Assembly (NCBI GenBank): GCA_948502395.1
Contig: CAOPES010000008.1
Location: 1-64,000 of the forward strand
Length of the DNA: 64,000 bases
Source: an uncultured Clostridia bacterium
GTDB lineage: Bacteria; Bacillota; Clostridia; TANB77; CAG-508
Direction of reading: 5' to 3'
Below, one piece after another: positions 45,546 through 54,105 of this stretch. Position 1 is the stretch's first letter; the number at the start of each line of letters is the position of its first letter. The translations under genes and the position numbers were made by a program. The notes beneath the pieces were generated by a model that worked only from the letters and a program-made list of their open reading frames with translations, was not told where the DNA came from and did not search any database.

Positions 45546-46790
45546 ATGTTAGATTTTTTGATAAAAAATGGAACTATATTAACACAAAATAATAAAAGAG
45601 AAGTATTAATAGCTAATATAGGAATAGAAAAAGGAATAATAAAATATATAGGAAGTAAAAATTTAAATGCTAAAAAAGTTATAGACGCAAGTAAATATAT
45701 TATTACACCAGGATTTGTAAATGCTCATATTCATTTTGGGGAGTATTACTTACGCGGCTATCATGGAAATATTAGTACTGAAGAATATATTCTACTAGGA
45801 GAAGAGTTTTATAAAAAATTCAAAGATAAAAATGATTATATACGAAAGAGTTCAATATATAATGTTGTATATGAATCAATCTTATCAGGGAGCTTAAGTT
45901 TAATGGGAGTTCGTGGATGGCCATATGTTTCGAGGATGCCTGTTAATGCGTTTTTAGGCTATCCGATAATGAATTCGGATAAAAAGGGACAATATATAGA
46001 TAATTTTGAACAAAGATTTTTCGAATTAGAAATGGAAGATAATACTAAATATTTTATTGGATTACATTCTACAAAATGGGTAGATGAAAAGATATTAATA
46101 CGATTAAGTGAGTTTATAAAGAAAAATCAAGATATAAAATTAACTGTACATGTTTGTGAATCTAAACAGGAAATAGAATTCGTTAGAAACAAATATGGAA
46201 TAACTCCCATAGAATTATTATATAAATATAACTTATTAAGTAAAAATACATTATTAATTCATTGTTGCTATTTAAGCAAACAAGATATTAAAATAATAAA
46301 AGAAACTGGTGCATCTGTTGTAGTATGTTTCAATAGTAATTTAAAATTAGGAAATAAATGTTGTAAAGTTGAAAAATTATTAGAAAATAATATTAATGTG
46401 ATGATTGGGACAGATGGACCTGCAACATGTGATAGCATGAATATTTTAGATACTGCGAAAACAACAGCTTTAATTGCAAAGATACCTGAACAGGATATAT
46501 TTGATATGATTACAATAAATCCTTCCAAATATCTTGAAATAAACACAGGAAAAATAGAGAATGACTACAAGGCGGATTTATTATTTTTTGAAAAGGCATC
46601 AACAAAAATAACCTATACAAATTCAATAATCAATAATTTAATATATTCACCTGATATAAAACCAGTTCATATCATGAAAGATGGAAAGATGATATTGAAA
46701 AATAATAAATTTATAAAAAAAGCAAAGGAAATAAAAGAATTAAAACTAGAAATTATAAATTACATAGAACAAAACAATCCGCCTAGTTAA
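45546..46790 (+). CDS. Amidohydrolase (TRZ/ATZ, SAH/MTA-deaminase-like)
   Basis: 414 residues of the metal-dependent hydrolase superfamily. The beta-sandwich start LIKNGTILTQNNK leads to the metal motif GFVNAHIHFGE near 57-67, then HVCES (His ligand) near 201, LIHCCYL near 239 and the Asp in GTDGPATCDSMN near 294. The family deaminates S-adenosylhomocysteine, methylthioadenosine or guanine-like bases. Being coupled to two SAM-consuming enzymes, recycling of a SAM by-product or deamination of the cluster product are both possible. The ribosome site AGGTG overlaps the upstream stop region. Confidence 0.82.
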   Translation: MLDFLIKNGTILTQNNKREVLIANIGIEKGIIKYIGSKNLNAKKVIDASKYIITPGFVNAHIHFGEYYLRGYHGNISTEEYILLGEEFYKKFKDKNDYIRKSSIYNVVYESILSGSLSLMGVRGWPYVSRMPVNAFLGYPIMNSDKKGQYIDNFEQRFFELEMEDNTKYFIGLHSTKWVDEKILIRLSEFIKKNQDIKLTVHVCESKQEIEFVRNKYGITPIELLYKYNLLSKNTLLIHCCYLSKQDIKIIKETGASVVVCFNSNLKLGNKCCKVEKLLENNINVMIGTDGPATCDSMNILDTAKTTALIAKIPEQDIFDMITINPSKYLEINTGKIENDYKADLLFFEKASTKITYTNSIINNLIYSPDIKPVHIMKDGKMILKNNKFIKKAKEIKELKLEIINYIEQNNPPS

Positions 46791-46809
46791 ATATAATTAG
46801 GCGGATATA
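46778..46809. terminator. Bidirectional terminator between the amidohydrolase and mini-PPase genes
   Basis: ATCCGCCTA / TAGGCGGAT stem around the amidohydrolase stop codon, with ATATTT after it. Confidence 0.75.
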
Positions 46810-46822
46810 TTTCTACGAAGAG

Positions 46823-47161
46823 TTATCTGATTATAGAATGATCGAAAAATTTTTCTTGATATTCTGTTAATGCATCAATTTGATCGTCTGTGTAGTTTTT
46901 ACCTTCTGGGACGACAATTAATTTGTCATCATTATCGTTCAAACGATGAAGCACTGCAACGCAAACACCCTCAAAAGTATCGAGAGGTTCAAAAGTTCCA
47001 AGAACATAGGCATCTAATTCTTCATTATCACCACTCATAGTATCAGGAATGTAACCATAATTGACTGGATATATAAATCCATATTTCGGATGTTTTGACC
47101 CCATTGGCCTATCCATTTTTACGGTTACTTTCTTTCCAATAAAGTCTTTTGCTTGATTCAT
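46823..47161 (-). CDS. Short family I inorganic pyrophosphatase-like protein, copy 1
   Basis: 112 residues, AGGAGGTA before ATG. VKMDRPMGSKHPKYGFIYPVNYGYIP and the acidic GDNEELDAYVLG match the active-site half of family I pyrophosphatases (which release two phosphates from PPi), but normal enzymes have ~170 residues. The first parts of the substrate site (K, Y) and the DxxxxD motif are kept. It is nearly identical in layout to the divergently transcribed copy 149 bp away. Confidence 0.75.
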   Translation of the reverse strand: MNQAKDFIGKKVTVKMDRPMGSKHPKYGFIYPVNYGYIPDTMSGDNEELDAYVLGTFEPLDTFEGVCVAVLHRLNDNDDKLIVVPEGKNYTDDQIDALTEYQEKFFDHSIIR

Positions 47162-47210
47162 GTGAGTACCTCCTTATGTTATGATAACTCTTTTGCAAGT
47201 TACATAATAC

Positions 47211-47277
47211 ATTTTAACATAATTTGTATATAAAAGTCAATAAATACTTTGACATATATAAGTATATATATTAAAAT
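47211..47277. promoter_or_regulatory. Back-to-back promoters of the two mini-pyrophosphatase genes
   Basis: Rightward: TTGACA at 47249-47254 and TAAAAT at 47272-47277, spacer 17. Leftward (reverse strand): TTGACT at 47240-47235 and TAAAAT at 47216-47211, spacer 18. The two -35 boxes are only 8 bp apart, so one bound regulator could control both. Confidence 0.7.
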
Positions 47278-47309
47278 ATAAACAAATATAAAATACGGAG
47301 GTAAAAATT

Positions 47310-47651
47310 ATGGTTGAATCAAAATCATATATTGGCAAATTGGTAGAGGTGAAAATGGATAGGCCAATGGGGTCAAAACATCCGAAATATGGATTTATAT
47401 ATCCAGTCAATTATGGATATGTTCCAAATACTATTAGCGGTGATGGAGCAGAACTTGATTGTTATGTATTGGGTATATTTGAACCACTTGACAAATTTAA
47501 AGGAAAATGTATAGCAGTAATACATAGAACAAATGATAATGATGATAAACTTATTATAGTACCAGAGGAAAAAGATTATTCTATCGATGCCATTAGAGCA
47601 CTAACTGAATTTCAAGAAAGATTTTTTGATAGTATAATTATAAAAAATTAA
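47310..47651 (+). CDS. Short family I inorganic pyrophosphatase-like protein, copy 2
   Basis: 113 residues, CGGAGG ribosome site. Shares about two thirds of residues with copy 1, including VKMDRPMGSKHPKYGFIYP, GDGAELDCYVLG and the end ALTEFQERFFD. Same truncated family I pyrophosphatase architecture. It may hydrolyse PPi or a related diphosphate made by a neighbouring pathway; activity should not be assumed without the missing C-terminal part. Confidence 0.75.
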   Translation: MVESKSYIGKLVEVKMDRPMGSKHPKYGFIYPVNYGYVPNTISGDGAELDCYVLGIFEPLDKFKGKCIAVIHRTNDNDDKLIIVPEEKDYSIDAIRALTEFQERFFDSIIIKN

Positions 47652-47711
47652 AGTTTATACTAATACATAGTAGGAAATTAAATTGCTTAAAAAATTTAAA
47701 GAAGAATTTTT

Positions 47712-47760
47712 CTCCAAGTTCAAGCATAAAATTAAACTAGCTTGAACTTGGAGGTATTTT
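47712..47760 (+). terminator. Terminator-like hairpin whose 3' arm holds the pdaB-like gene's ribosome site
   Basis: CTCCAAGTTCAAGC (47712-47725) pairs perfectly with GCTTGAACTTGGAG (47740-47753), followed by GTATTTTT. The ribosome site GGAGG for the ATG at 47762 is the foot of the 3' arm. Same design as before cwlD. Confidence 0.75.
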
Positions 47761-47761
47761 T

Positions 47762-48562
47762 ATGTTCATAATATTCAACAAACAAAAAATATACACATAC
47801 ATAGTCTCAGTACTAACAGTAGTAATCCTATTTGGAGTAGCAAGCACAATAAAACTAAACGACAGCAACGCAATAGAAACATCAGCAACAAACAACCAAA
47901 AGCTACTACCAATATACAATGTGCAGACAAGTGAGAAAAAAGTAGCATTCACAATGAACTGTGCGTGGAACGCAGACGACATAGACCAAATACTAGAAGT
48001 ACTAAAAAATAACAACACAAAAATAACATTCTTTATGGTAGGAGACTGGATAGACAAATTTCCAGATGCAGCAAAGAAAATGCACGAAGCAGGACACGAA
48101 ATAGCGAGTCACAGCAACACACACCCACACGTAAACAATTTAAGCTATGAACAGAACGTAAAAGAAATAAGAGAAGCAAACGAAAAAATAAAAGCTATAA
48201 CAGGAAACGAAAACAAAATATATCGTGCTCCATATGGAGAATACAACAATACAGTTGTAAAAGCAGTACAAGATGAGAAAAATTACTGCATACAATGGAA
48301 CTTAGATACCCTAGACTACACAGGGCTAAGTGGAGACCAAATGTGGGATAGATTAAAAAACAAGATAAAAGAAGGGGACATCATACTTAGTCACAACGGA
48401 ACAAAGCATACTGCTGAAAGCCTAGATATGTTGATAAAAAATATAAAAGCAAAAGGTTTGGAAGTAGTAACAATTTCAGATTTAATATATAAAGAAAATT
48501 ACACAATAAATGCAAATGGAACACAAATATCAAACTCTACTGGGCAACAAAATCAAAATTAA
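47762..48562 (+). CDS. Polysaccharide deacetylase, PdaB-like
   Basis: 266 residues with an N-terminal membrane helix (about 10-30). The NodB domain shows VAFTMNCAWNADD near 60, FFMVGDWIDKFPD, EIASHSNTHPHVN with the two metal His residues near 118, YRAPYGEYN with the catalytic-site Arg/Pro, and ILSHNGTKHT. In sporulation deacetylases such as PdaB the first motif normally has Asp as general base; here that position is Asn. The protein may still bind metal but could have altered activity. Translation may depend on opening of the hairpin at 47.7 kb. Confidence 0.83.
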   Translation: MFIIFNKQKIYTYIVSVLTVVILFGVASTIKLNDSNAIETSATNNQKLLPIYNVQTSEKKVAFTMNCAWNADDIDQILEVLKNNNTKITFFMVGDWIDKFPDAAKKMHEAGHEIASHSNTHPHVNNLSYEQNVKEIREANEKIKAITGNENKIYRAPYGEYNNTVVKAVQDEKNYCIQWNLDTLDYTGLSGDQMWDRLKNKIKEGDIILSHNGTKHTAESLDMLIKNIKAKGLEVVTISDLIYKENYTINANGTQISNSTGQQNQN

Positions 48563-48622
48563 ATGTATAAAAATGGTAAAAAAGTAAATAATACAAATAT
48601 AAAACATTTAAGGGGATAGTAA

Positions 48623-49126
48623 ATGATTTTTATTGGAATAATGTCAGAATGTAAAAGTTATGAAAATATTAAAGAAAAACTAAAAAATGAAGATATTAAT
48701 CTAATTCACATCAACAAAAAAAGCATACAAAATATCAAAAACATAAAATTTGAAACACTAATAATAGACACAAATTTAGAAGAATTTCAGCAAGAAAAAG
48801 AAATAATAGAACAAATATGCAACAATGCAAAATATGTATTTATCAACACAGACCTAAACATAGAAAATAACTTAGAAGTGAAAGCAAAAAAAGAGATTAT
48901 AACATATGGGCTAAACCAAAAAGCAACAGTAACGGTATCAAGTATAAAAGATAGAGATATTTTGATATATGTACAAAGAAACATCAAAGATAATAAAGAA
49001 AAATCAATCGAAGTTGGGGAAAAACTAGTAAAAATTAAGGAAGAAACAAAGTTAAAAAATTACGAGATACTAATTTTATATATCATATTTTTAATATATA
49101 ACTATCCCATAATTGATGAAATATAG
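48623..49126 (+). CDS. Hypothetical protein with a Mur-ligase-like segment
   Basis: 167 residues, AAGGGG before ATG. Alternating strands and helices (MIFIGIMSECKSYENIKEKL, TLIIDTNLEEF, KYVFINTDLNIEN). The stretch ITYGLNQKATVTVSSI resembles the central-to-C-terminal linker of Mur ligases, but the ATP site is missing. A hydrophobic segment near the end (ILILYIIFLIYNYPI) may be membrane-bound. I do not assign a function. Preceded by the pdaB-like gene and followed by a promoter for the SSB-like gene. Confidence 0.55.
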   Translation: MIFIGIMSECKSYENIKEKLKNEDINLIHINKKSIQNIKNIKFETLIIDTNLEEFQQEKEIIEQICNNAKYVFINTDLNIENNLEVKAKKEIITYGLNQKATVTVSSIKDRDILIYVQRNIKDNKEKSIEVGEKLVKIKEETKLKNYEILILYIIFLIYNYPIIDEI

Positions 49127-49165
49127 GAAAAATCTAACTTTTTTGAAGAAAATTAACTTTTTATG

Positions 49166-49194
49166 TAGACAAAACCAAAAAAATGTTGTATAAT
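49166..49194 (+). promoter_or_regulatory. Promoter of the double-OB SSB-like gene
   Basis: TAGACA at 49166-49171 and TATAAT at 49189-49194, spacer 17 bp, about 95 bp before the TTG start. Confidence 0.6.
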
Positions 49195-49288
49195 AGAAAA
49201 CGTAGGTAAACGTGCGTAAAGAAAAAAATACAAAAAATAAAGACATAAAGAAACATCCGATAAATAAAAAAATAGGGAGGAAAAGAAA

Positions 49289-49993
49289 TTGGATACAAAT
49301 TATTTAGAAAACAACTACTTAACACTAGTAGGTAAAGTTACAGGAGAGAAAAAATTCAGTCACGAAATTTATGGAGAAAGCTTTTACGTATTTAACTTGG
49401 AAATACCAAGATTAAGCGGAAATAGCGACATAATACCAATCACAGTCTCAGAAAGACTACTAAAAGAAGAAACATTACAAGAAGGTAAAAAACTATTAAT
49501 AAAAGGACAATTCAGATCATACAACAGCTATGAAAATGAAAAAAATAGACTAATACTAACAGTATTTGCAAAAGACATAGTTGAACTAGAAGAAAATGAA
49601 GTTGAAGAAGAAGAAAACGAAATAGTAAAAAAAGAAACAATAACAAACGAAGTAGTATTAGTAGGATACATCTGTAAAAAACCAATATACAGACAAACAC
49701 CATTTGGAAGAGAAATATCAGACTTACTACTAGCAGTAAATAGAGCATACAACAAATCAGACTACATTCCATGTATAGCTTGGGGAAGAACAGCAAGATT
49801 CTGCCAAAACCTAGAAGTAGGTTCACAAGTAAAGGTAGTCGGAAGAGTACAATCAAGAACATACGAGAAGAAACACGAAGACGGAAGTGTTGAAACAAGA
49901 ATAGCATACGAAGTATCAGTAGGAAGCTTAGAAGTAATAGATGAAAAAAGTGAAGAAAACGAAATGGGAACAGAAAATCAAGAAGCTGTATAA
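49289..49993 (+). CDS. SSB-like protein with two OB folds
   Basis: TTG start after AGGGAGG. 234 residues made of two SSB-type OB domains: residues 5-100 (NNYLTLVGKVTGEKKFSH, then EGKKLLIKGQFRSYNSYE) and 115-215 (TNEVVLVGYICKKPIYRQTP, ISDLLLAVNRAYNKSDYIPC, VGSQVKVVGRVQSRTYEKK), joined by a Glu-rich linker. The canonical acidic tip DDLPF is replaced by an acidic but different tail. The second domain is the more SSB-like. It may bind ssDNA in a specialised process; the housekeeping ssb is at 18.8 kb. Confidence 0.75.
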   Translation: MDTNYLENNYLTLVGKVTGEKKFSHEIYGESFYVFNLEIPRLSGNSDIIPITVSERLLKEETLQEGKKLLIKGQFRSYNSYENEKNRLILTVFAKDIVELEENEVEEEENEIVKKETITNEVVLVGYICKKPIYRQTPFGREISDLLLAVNRAYNKSDYIPCIAWGRTARFCQNLEVGSQVKVVGRVQSRTYEKKHEDGSVETRIAYEVSVGSLEVIDEKSEENEMGTENQEAV

Positions 49994-49999
49994 AAAAGT

Positions 50000-50137
50000 G
50001 GGTGTTTTTGGGGACAGACCTTAAAAACACCTTATCCATGTACCAAAGGGAGATAAATTCTTTTGGTATTTTTTATGTTATAGGAAAGTTATACTTTCCT
50101 ATAAAGGTGTTTTTAAGGTCTGTCCCCAAAAACACCC
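50000..50137. repeat. REP-like palindromic element, family A, copy 3
   Basis: Inverted ~33-bp arms with the GGGGACAGACCTT core around a 72-bp spacer that itself contains an AGGAAAGTT / AACTTTCCT inverted repeat. Follows the SSB-like gene. Confidence 0.85.
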
Positions 50138-50209
50138 AAAACACTATGGTAATTTTTATTGTTTTTTGATATAATCAAGGCACAAAAATAAAAAACAAGG
50201 AGACAATTT

Positions 50210-51883
50210 ATGAAAGAGAAAAAGACCAAAATTAGTGCAAACGCCAAATTTACAATACTAGCAGTAATATTAATAGCAATATTCTGCATAGCAATAACAC
50301 CAATAAGCTTACAAAATGACACTTTCTACACAATAAAAATAGGAGAGCACATAACACAAAACGGAATAGATATGCAAGACCCATTTTCATGGCACGAAGA
50401 CCTAGCATACACATATCCACATTGGTTATATGATGTTATAACATATTTTATATATAATGCATTTGGAATGACAGGAATATATATTACAACATGCATATTA
50501 TCAGCAGTGTTAGGAATTACAATTTATTTTACAAATACAAAGCTTGCTAAAAACAAAGTATTCTCATTTTTTATAACAATAGGAGTTATGTATTTAATAA
50601 AAGATTATATAGCGGCAAGGGCACAGTTAGTAACATTTATATTATTTGTATTAACAGTTTTCTTTATTGAAAAATTCTTAGAGACTAAAAAGAAGAGATA
50701 TGCAGTAGGATTAATTATAATACCAATTTTAATTGCAAATTTACATTTAGCAGTATTCCCATTCTATTTTATTTTATATTTACCATATATAGGGGAATAT
50801 TTACTTGCAATACTTGCAGAGACAATAATTTACAAGAAGATACGTGTATTTAGACTAAAATTGAAAATAAAGAGATTGACTAAAAGCAACAAAGACGAAG
50901 AAAAATTAGAAAAGTTACAAAATGAATTAAAAGAATTAGAAAAGAAAATTGATAAAATAAAAATCAAAAGAACAAAAGAATTACACAATTCATATAAAAT
51001 AAAACTAAACAAAAACGACAATACAAAATGGCTAATTTTAATTATGATAATATGCATATTCACAGGCTTGCTAACACCATTAGGAGATACACCATACACA
51101 TATTTAGTAAAGACAATGCAAGGAAATACAACACAAAATATCAATGAACATTTGCCAATGAGATTAGCAAATGACATTGGAATGATGTGTACATTAGTAA
51201 TATTTTTAGCGATATTGATATTTACAAAGGCAAAAATAAGATTAGCTGATTTGTTTATGCTAGGTGGTCTATTATATTTAATGTTAGCAACAAAAAGACA
51301 AGCTACAATGTTTGTTTTAATAGGAGCATTTATATTAAACAGGCTAATAATGGAAATAGTTAAAATATATAATAGTGAAGAGGAAATAGAAAAGTTAACC
51401 AAAGGATTATCAACTATAAAAGGAATGTTGATACTTTCAATTATAATGTTAAGTCTAAGCTATTATATGGCAAAAGATAAAGTGAAAGATCAATATGTAA
51501 ATGAAGCAGATTATCCAGTGCAAGCTTGTAATTATATAATAGAAAATATCGATTTAAGCCAAGCAAAATTCTATAATGAATACAATTATGGAAGTTATAT
51601 GTTATATAGGGGTATACCAGTTTTTATAGATTCCAGAGCAGATTTATATGCGCCAGAGTTTAGTGGAAAAAAAGATGATATATTCAGTGATTTTATTGAT
51701 ACATCAAATATTGGAACATTTTATGAAGAAATAATGGAAAAATACGGAATAACACATGTGATAAACTACAAGAATTCAAAAATGAATATGATTATAACAG
51801 AAACGAAAGACAAAAATTATAAAGAATTATATAGTGATGATTACTTTGTAATTTATGAAAGAGTGAAAGATGAAACTAAATAA
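50210..51883 (+). CDS. Polytopic membrane protein, GT-C-like
   Basis: 557 residues, about ten membrane helices. An early extracytoplasmic loop, NDTFYTIKIGEHITQNGIDMQDPFSWHE, quoted in part as GEHITQNGIDMQDPFSW, carries acidic residues after the first helix, as in GT-C glycosyltransferases. A long Lys/Glu coiled segment (about 225-265) splits the helices. The C-terminal ~110 residues are soluble and end in YSDDYFVIYERV. In other bacteria such proteins of unknown substrate sit near envelope genes. Function not established. Confidence 0.65.
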   Translation: MKEKKTKISANAKFTILAVILIAIFCIAITPISLQNDTFYTIKIGEHITQNGIDMQDPFSWHEDLAYTYPHWLYDVITYFIYNAFGMTGIYITTCILSAVLGITIYFTNTKLAKNKVFSFFITIGVMYLIKDYIAARAQLVTFILFVLTVFFIEKFLETKKKRYAVGLIIIPILIANLHLAVFPFYFILYLPYIGEYLLAILAETIIYKKIRVFRLKLKIKRLTKSNKDEEKLEKLQNELKELEKKIDKIKIKRTKELHNSYKIKLNKNDNTKWLILIMIICIFTGLLTPLGDTPYTYLVKTMQGNTTQNINEHLPMRLANDIGMMCTLVIFLAILIFTKAKIRLADLFMLGGLLYLMLATKRQATMFVLIGAFILNRLIMEIVKIYNSEEEIEKLTKGLSTIKGMLILSIIMLSLSYYMAKDKVKDQYVNEADYPVQACNYIIENIDLSQAKFYNEYNYGSYMLYRGIPVFIDSRADLYAPEFSGKKDDIFSDFIDTSNIGTFYEEIMEKYGITHVINYKNSKMNMIITETKDKNYKELYSDDYFVIYERVKDETK

Positions 51884-51901
51884 AGCGAGAAAGGAACAAA
51901 A

Positions 51902-52825
51902 ATGCAAGAATTTATAGTAAAAGCAGAAGAAGCAGGAAAGAGAATTGATGCATATTTAAGTAGCAAAAATGAAGATATATCAAGAGTAGCAATACAAAGA
52001 CTGATTGAAGAAGAAAAAATACTAGTAAATGGCAAAAAGACAAAAGCATCATATAAAGTGCAAGAAAATGATAAAATAACACAAGAAGAAGAGAAACCAC
52101 AAGAAATCAACCTAAAAGCACAAGATATACCAATAGAAATTATATATGAAGATGATGATATAATAGTAGTAAACAAGCCAAAAGGACTTGTAGTGCACCC
52201 AGCAAACGGAAATCCAGACGGAACTCTTGTAAATGCTATAATGGCAATATGCAAAGACTCTCTATCAGGAATTGGTGGAGAAATAAGACCTGGAATAGTG
52301 CATAGGCTAGACAAAGATACATCAGGAATTTTGGTTGTTGCTAAAAACGATAAGGCACATATAAAGATGAGTGAGCAAATAAAAAATCACACTGTTCAAA
52401 AGACATATATCGCATTAGTAAGGGGAATTGTTAAAGAAAACGAAGCAACAATTAATATGCCAATTGGAAGGAGCGCAAAAGACAGAAAGAAAATGGCAGT
52501 AACTAAGAATGGGAAAGAAGCAATTACTCATTTTAAAGTGATAAAAAGATATCCAAACGAAAATTGTACTTTGTTAGAAGTAAAAATTGAAACAGGAAGA
52601 ACACATCAAATTAGAGTACATTTATCACAAATTGGATATCCTGTAATTGGAGACACAACATATTCTTCTGGTAAAAATAAATGGGGTGTGCAAGGGCAAT
52701 GCTTACATGCAAAAAGCCTAAAATTCAAACATCCAATTACACAAAAAGAGATGTTCTTAGAAGCGGAGTTGCCAGAATATTTACAAAAAATAATAAAGGA
52801 ATTAGATAATGGAAGAGAAGATTAG
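51902..52825 (+). CDS. RluD-type rRNA pseudouridine synthase
   Basis: 307 residues. An N-terminal S4 RNA-binding domain (GKRIDAYLSSKNEDISRVAI) is followed by the RluA-family catalytic domain with the active Asp in GIVHRLDKDTSGILVVAK near 137, plus NKPKGLVVHPANGN and TGRTHQIRVHLSQIGYPVIGD, quoted in part as RTHQIRVHLSQIGYP. It isomerises uridines of 23S rRNA in the RluD manner. Its end overlaps the next gene by 17 bp. Confidence 0.93.
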   Translation: MQEFIVKAEEAGKRIDAYLSSKNEDISRVAIQRLIEEEKILVNGKKTKASYKVQENDKITQEEEKPQEINLKAQDIPIEIIYEDDDIIVVNKPKGLVVHPANGNPDGTLVNAIMAICKDSLSGIGGEIRPGIVHRLDKDTSGILVVAKNDKAHIKMSEQIKNHTVQKTYIALVRGIVKENEATINMPIGRSAKDRKKMAVTKNGKEAITHFKVIKRYPNENCTLLEVKIETGRTHQIRVHLSQIGYPVIGDTTYSSGKNKWGVQGQCLHAKSLKFKHPITQKEMFLEAELPEYLQKIIKELDNGRED

Positions 52826-53555
52826 ATTACAAAAATATCTAGCAGACTGTGGTGTGGCATCAAGAAGGAAAGCAGAAGAATTGATACTTCAAGGAAAAGT
52901 CGCTGTAAATGGAGAAATTATAACAGAGCTAGGAACTAAAATAGAACCAAATAAAGATATTGTTACATATCAAGGAAAAAAGGTAGAAACTAGCCACGAA
53001 TATGTTTACATCTTACTAAACAAGCCAATTGGATATGTTACAACTGCAAAAGACCAGTTTAACCGCGATTCAGTTTTGGATTTAGTAAAAACTAATAAAA
53101 GGCTAGTGCCAGTTGGAAGGCTGGATATGTACACATCAGGTGCTTTGATTTTGACAAATGACGGAGATTTTGTGTACAAAGTGACACACCCAAAACATGA
53201 AATTGATAAAACATATACAGTAACTATACACGGAATTGTTAAAAATGAAGAAGTTGAACAATTAAGAAAAGGTGTAGAAATAGAAGGAGCTGGGGAAAAA
53301 TATTTGACTAAACCTGCAAGAGTAAAAATACTAAAAACAGACGAAGAAAAAAATCAATCAAGATTAGAAATAACAATACACGAAGGGAAAAATAGACAAG
53401 TAAGGAAAATGTGCGAAGCAGTTGGTCACAAAGTTTTAGCACTCCATAGAAGCAAAATAGCAGGAATTGGAGTAAAAGACATCCCACTAGGAAAATGGAG
53501 ATATCTAAAAGAAGGAGAAATTAAGAAAATATTAAAAGAAAATATTGAAAAATAA
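52809..53555 (+). CDS. RsuA/RluB-type pseudouridine synthase
   Basis: 248 residues. S4 domain RLQKYLADCGVASRRKAEELI at the start (quoted in part), then LLNKPIGYVTTAKD and the catalytic Asp in PVGRLDMYTSGALILTNDG near 100, and HEGKNRQVRKMCEAVGHKV near 196. The family modifies a single uridine in 16S or 23S rRNA; RluB-like size. Start lies inside the preceding synthase gene, so the two are translationally coupled. Confidence 0.93.
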   Translation: MEEKIRLQKYLADCGVASRRKAEELILQGKVAVNGEIITELGTKIEPNKDIVTYQGKKVETSHEYVYILLNKPIGYVTTAKDQFNRDSVLDLVKTNKRLVPVGRLDMYTSGALILTNDGDFVYKVTHPKHEIDKTYTVTIHGIVKNEEVEQLRKGVEIEGAGEKYLTKPARVKILKTDEEKNQSRLEITIHEGKNRQVRKMCEAVGHKVLALHRSKIAGIGVKDIPLGKWRYLKEGEIKKILKENIEK

Positions 53556-53604
53556 CTCCATTAAATATATAATAAAACAAACGAAAGATAAAAGGAGAAA
53601 ACAA

Positions 53605-54078
53605 ATGATTACTGAACATAATGAAAATTTAAAAGTCGGACAAAAAGTTGCAGGAAAGGTAAAAAATATAAAGCCATATGGAGCATTTGTAGACATTGGA
53701 AACGGAAAAGTAGGCTTAGTTCATATAAAAGATTTATCAGTAGCAAGAATAAAAACACCATATGAAAGGCTAAAAATTGGACAAAATATAGATGTTGTGG
53801 TAAAATATATAGACAAGGAACAAGATAGAATATTATTGTCATATAAAGAAATGCTAGGAACTTGGGAAGAAAATGCCGAAAAATTCACACAAGGCATCAA
53901 AGTAAAAGGAAAAATAAGAGAAACAGAAAAAAATAAAAACGGAATATTTATAGAACTTACACCAAACTTAGTAGGAATGGCAGAATATCAAGAAGGCTAT
54001 CAATATGGGCAAGATGTAGATGTGTACATCAAAAAGATTGATAGAGAAAAGAAAAAGGTTAAATTATTAATAGTATAA
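53605..54078 (+). CDS. Protein with two S1 RNA-binding domains
   Basis: ATG at 53605 follows AAAGGAG. 157 residues, two S1-type OB folds: VGQKVAGKVKNIKPYGAFVDIG with GLVHIKDLSVARIKTP (residues 9-70), and a second more divergent copy IKVKGKIRETEKNKNGIFIEL to GMAEYQEGY. Typical of small clostridial S1-domain proteins (Tex/Ysh/IspH-tail-like) that bind RNA, though the exact role is unknown. Ribosome-related neighbours upstream. Confidence 0.8.
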   Translation: MITEHNENLKVGQKVAGKVKNIKPYGAFVDIGNGKVGLVHIKDLSVARIKTPYERLKIGQNIDVVVKYIDKEQDRILLSYKEMLGTWEENAEKFTQGIKVKGKIRETEKNKNGIFIELTPNLVGMAEYQEGYQYGQDVDVYIKKIDREKKKVKLLIV

Positions 54079-54105
54079 AATAAAGTTCTAGAAGGGAGAA
54101 CAAAA

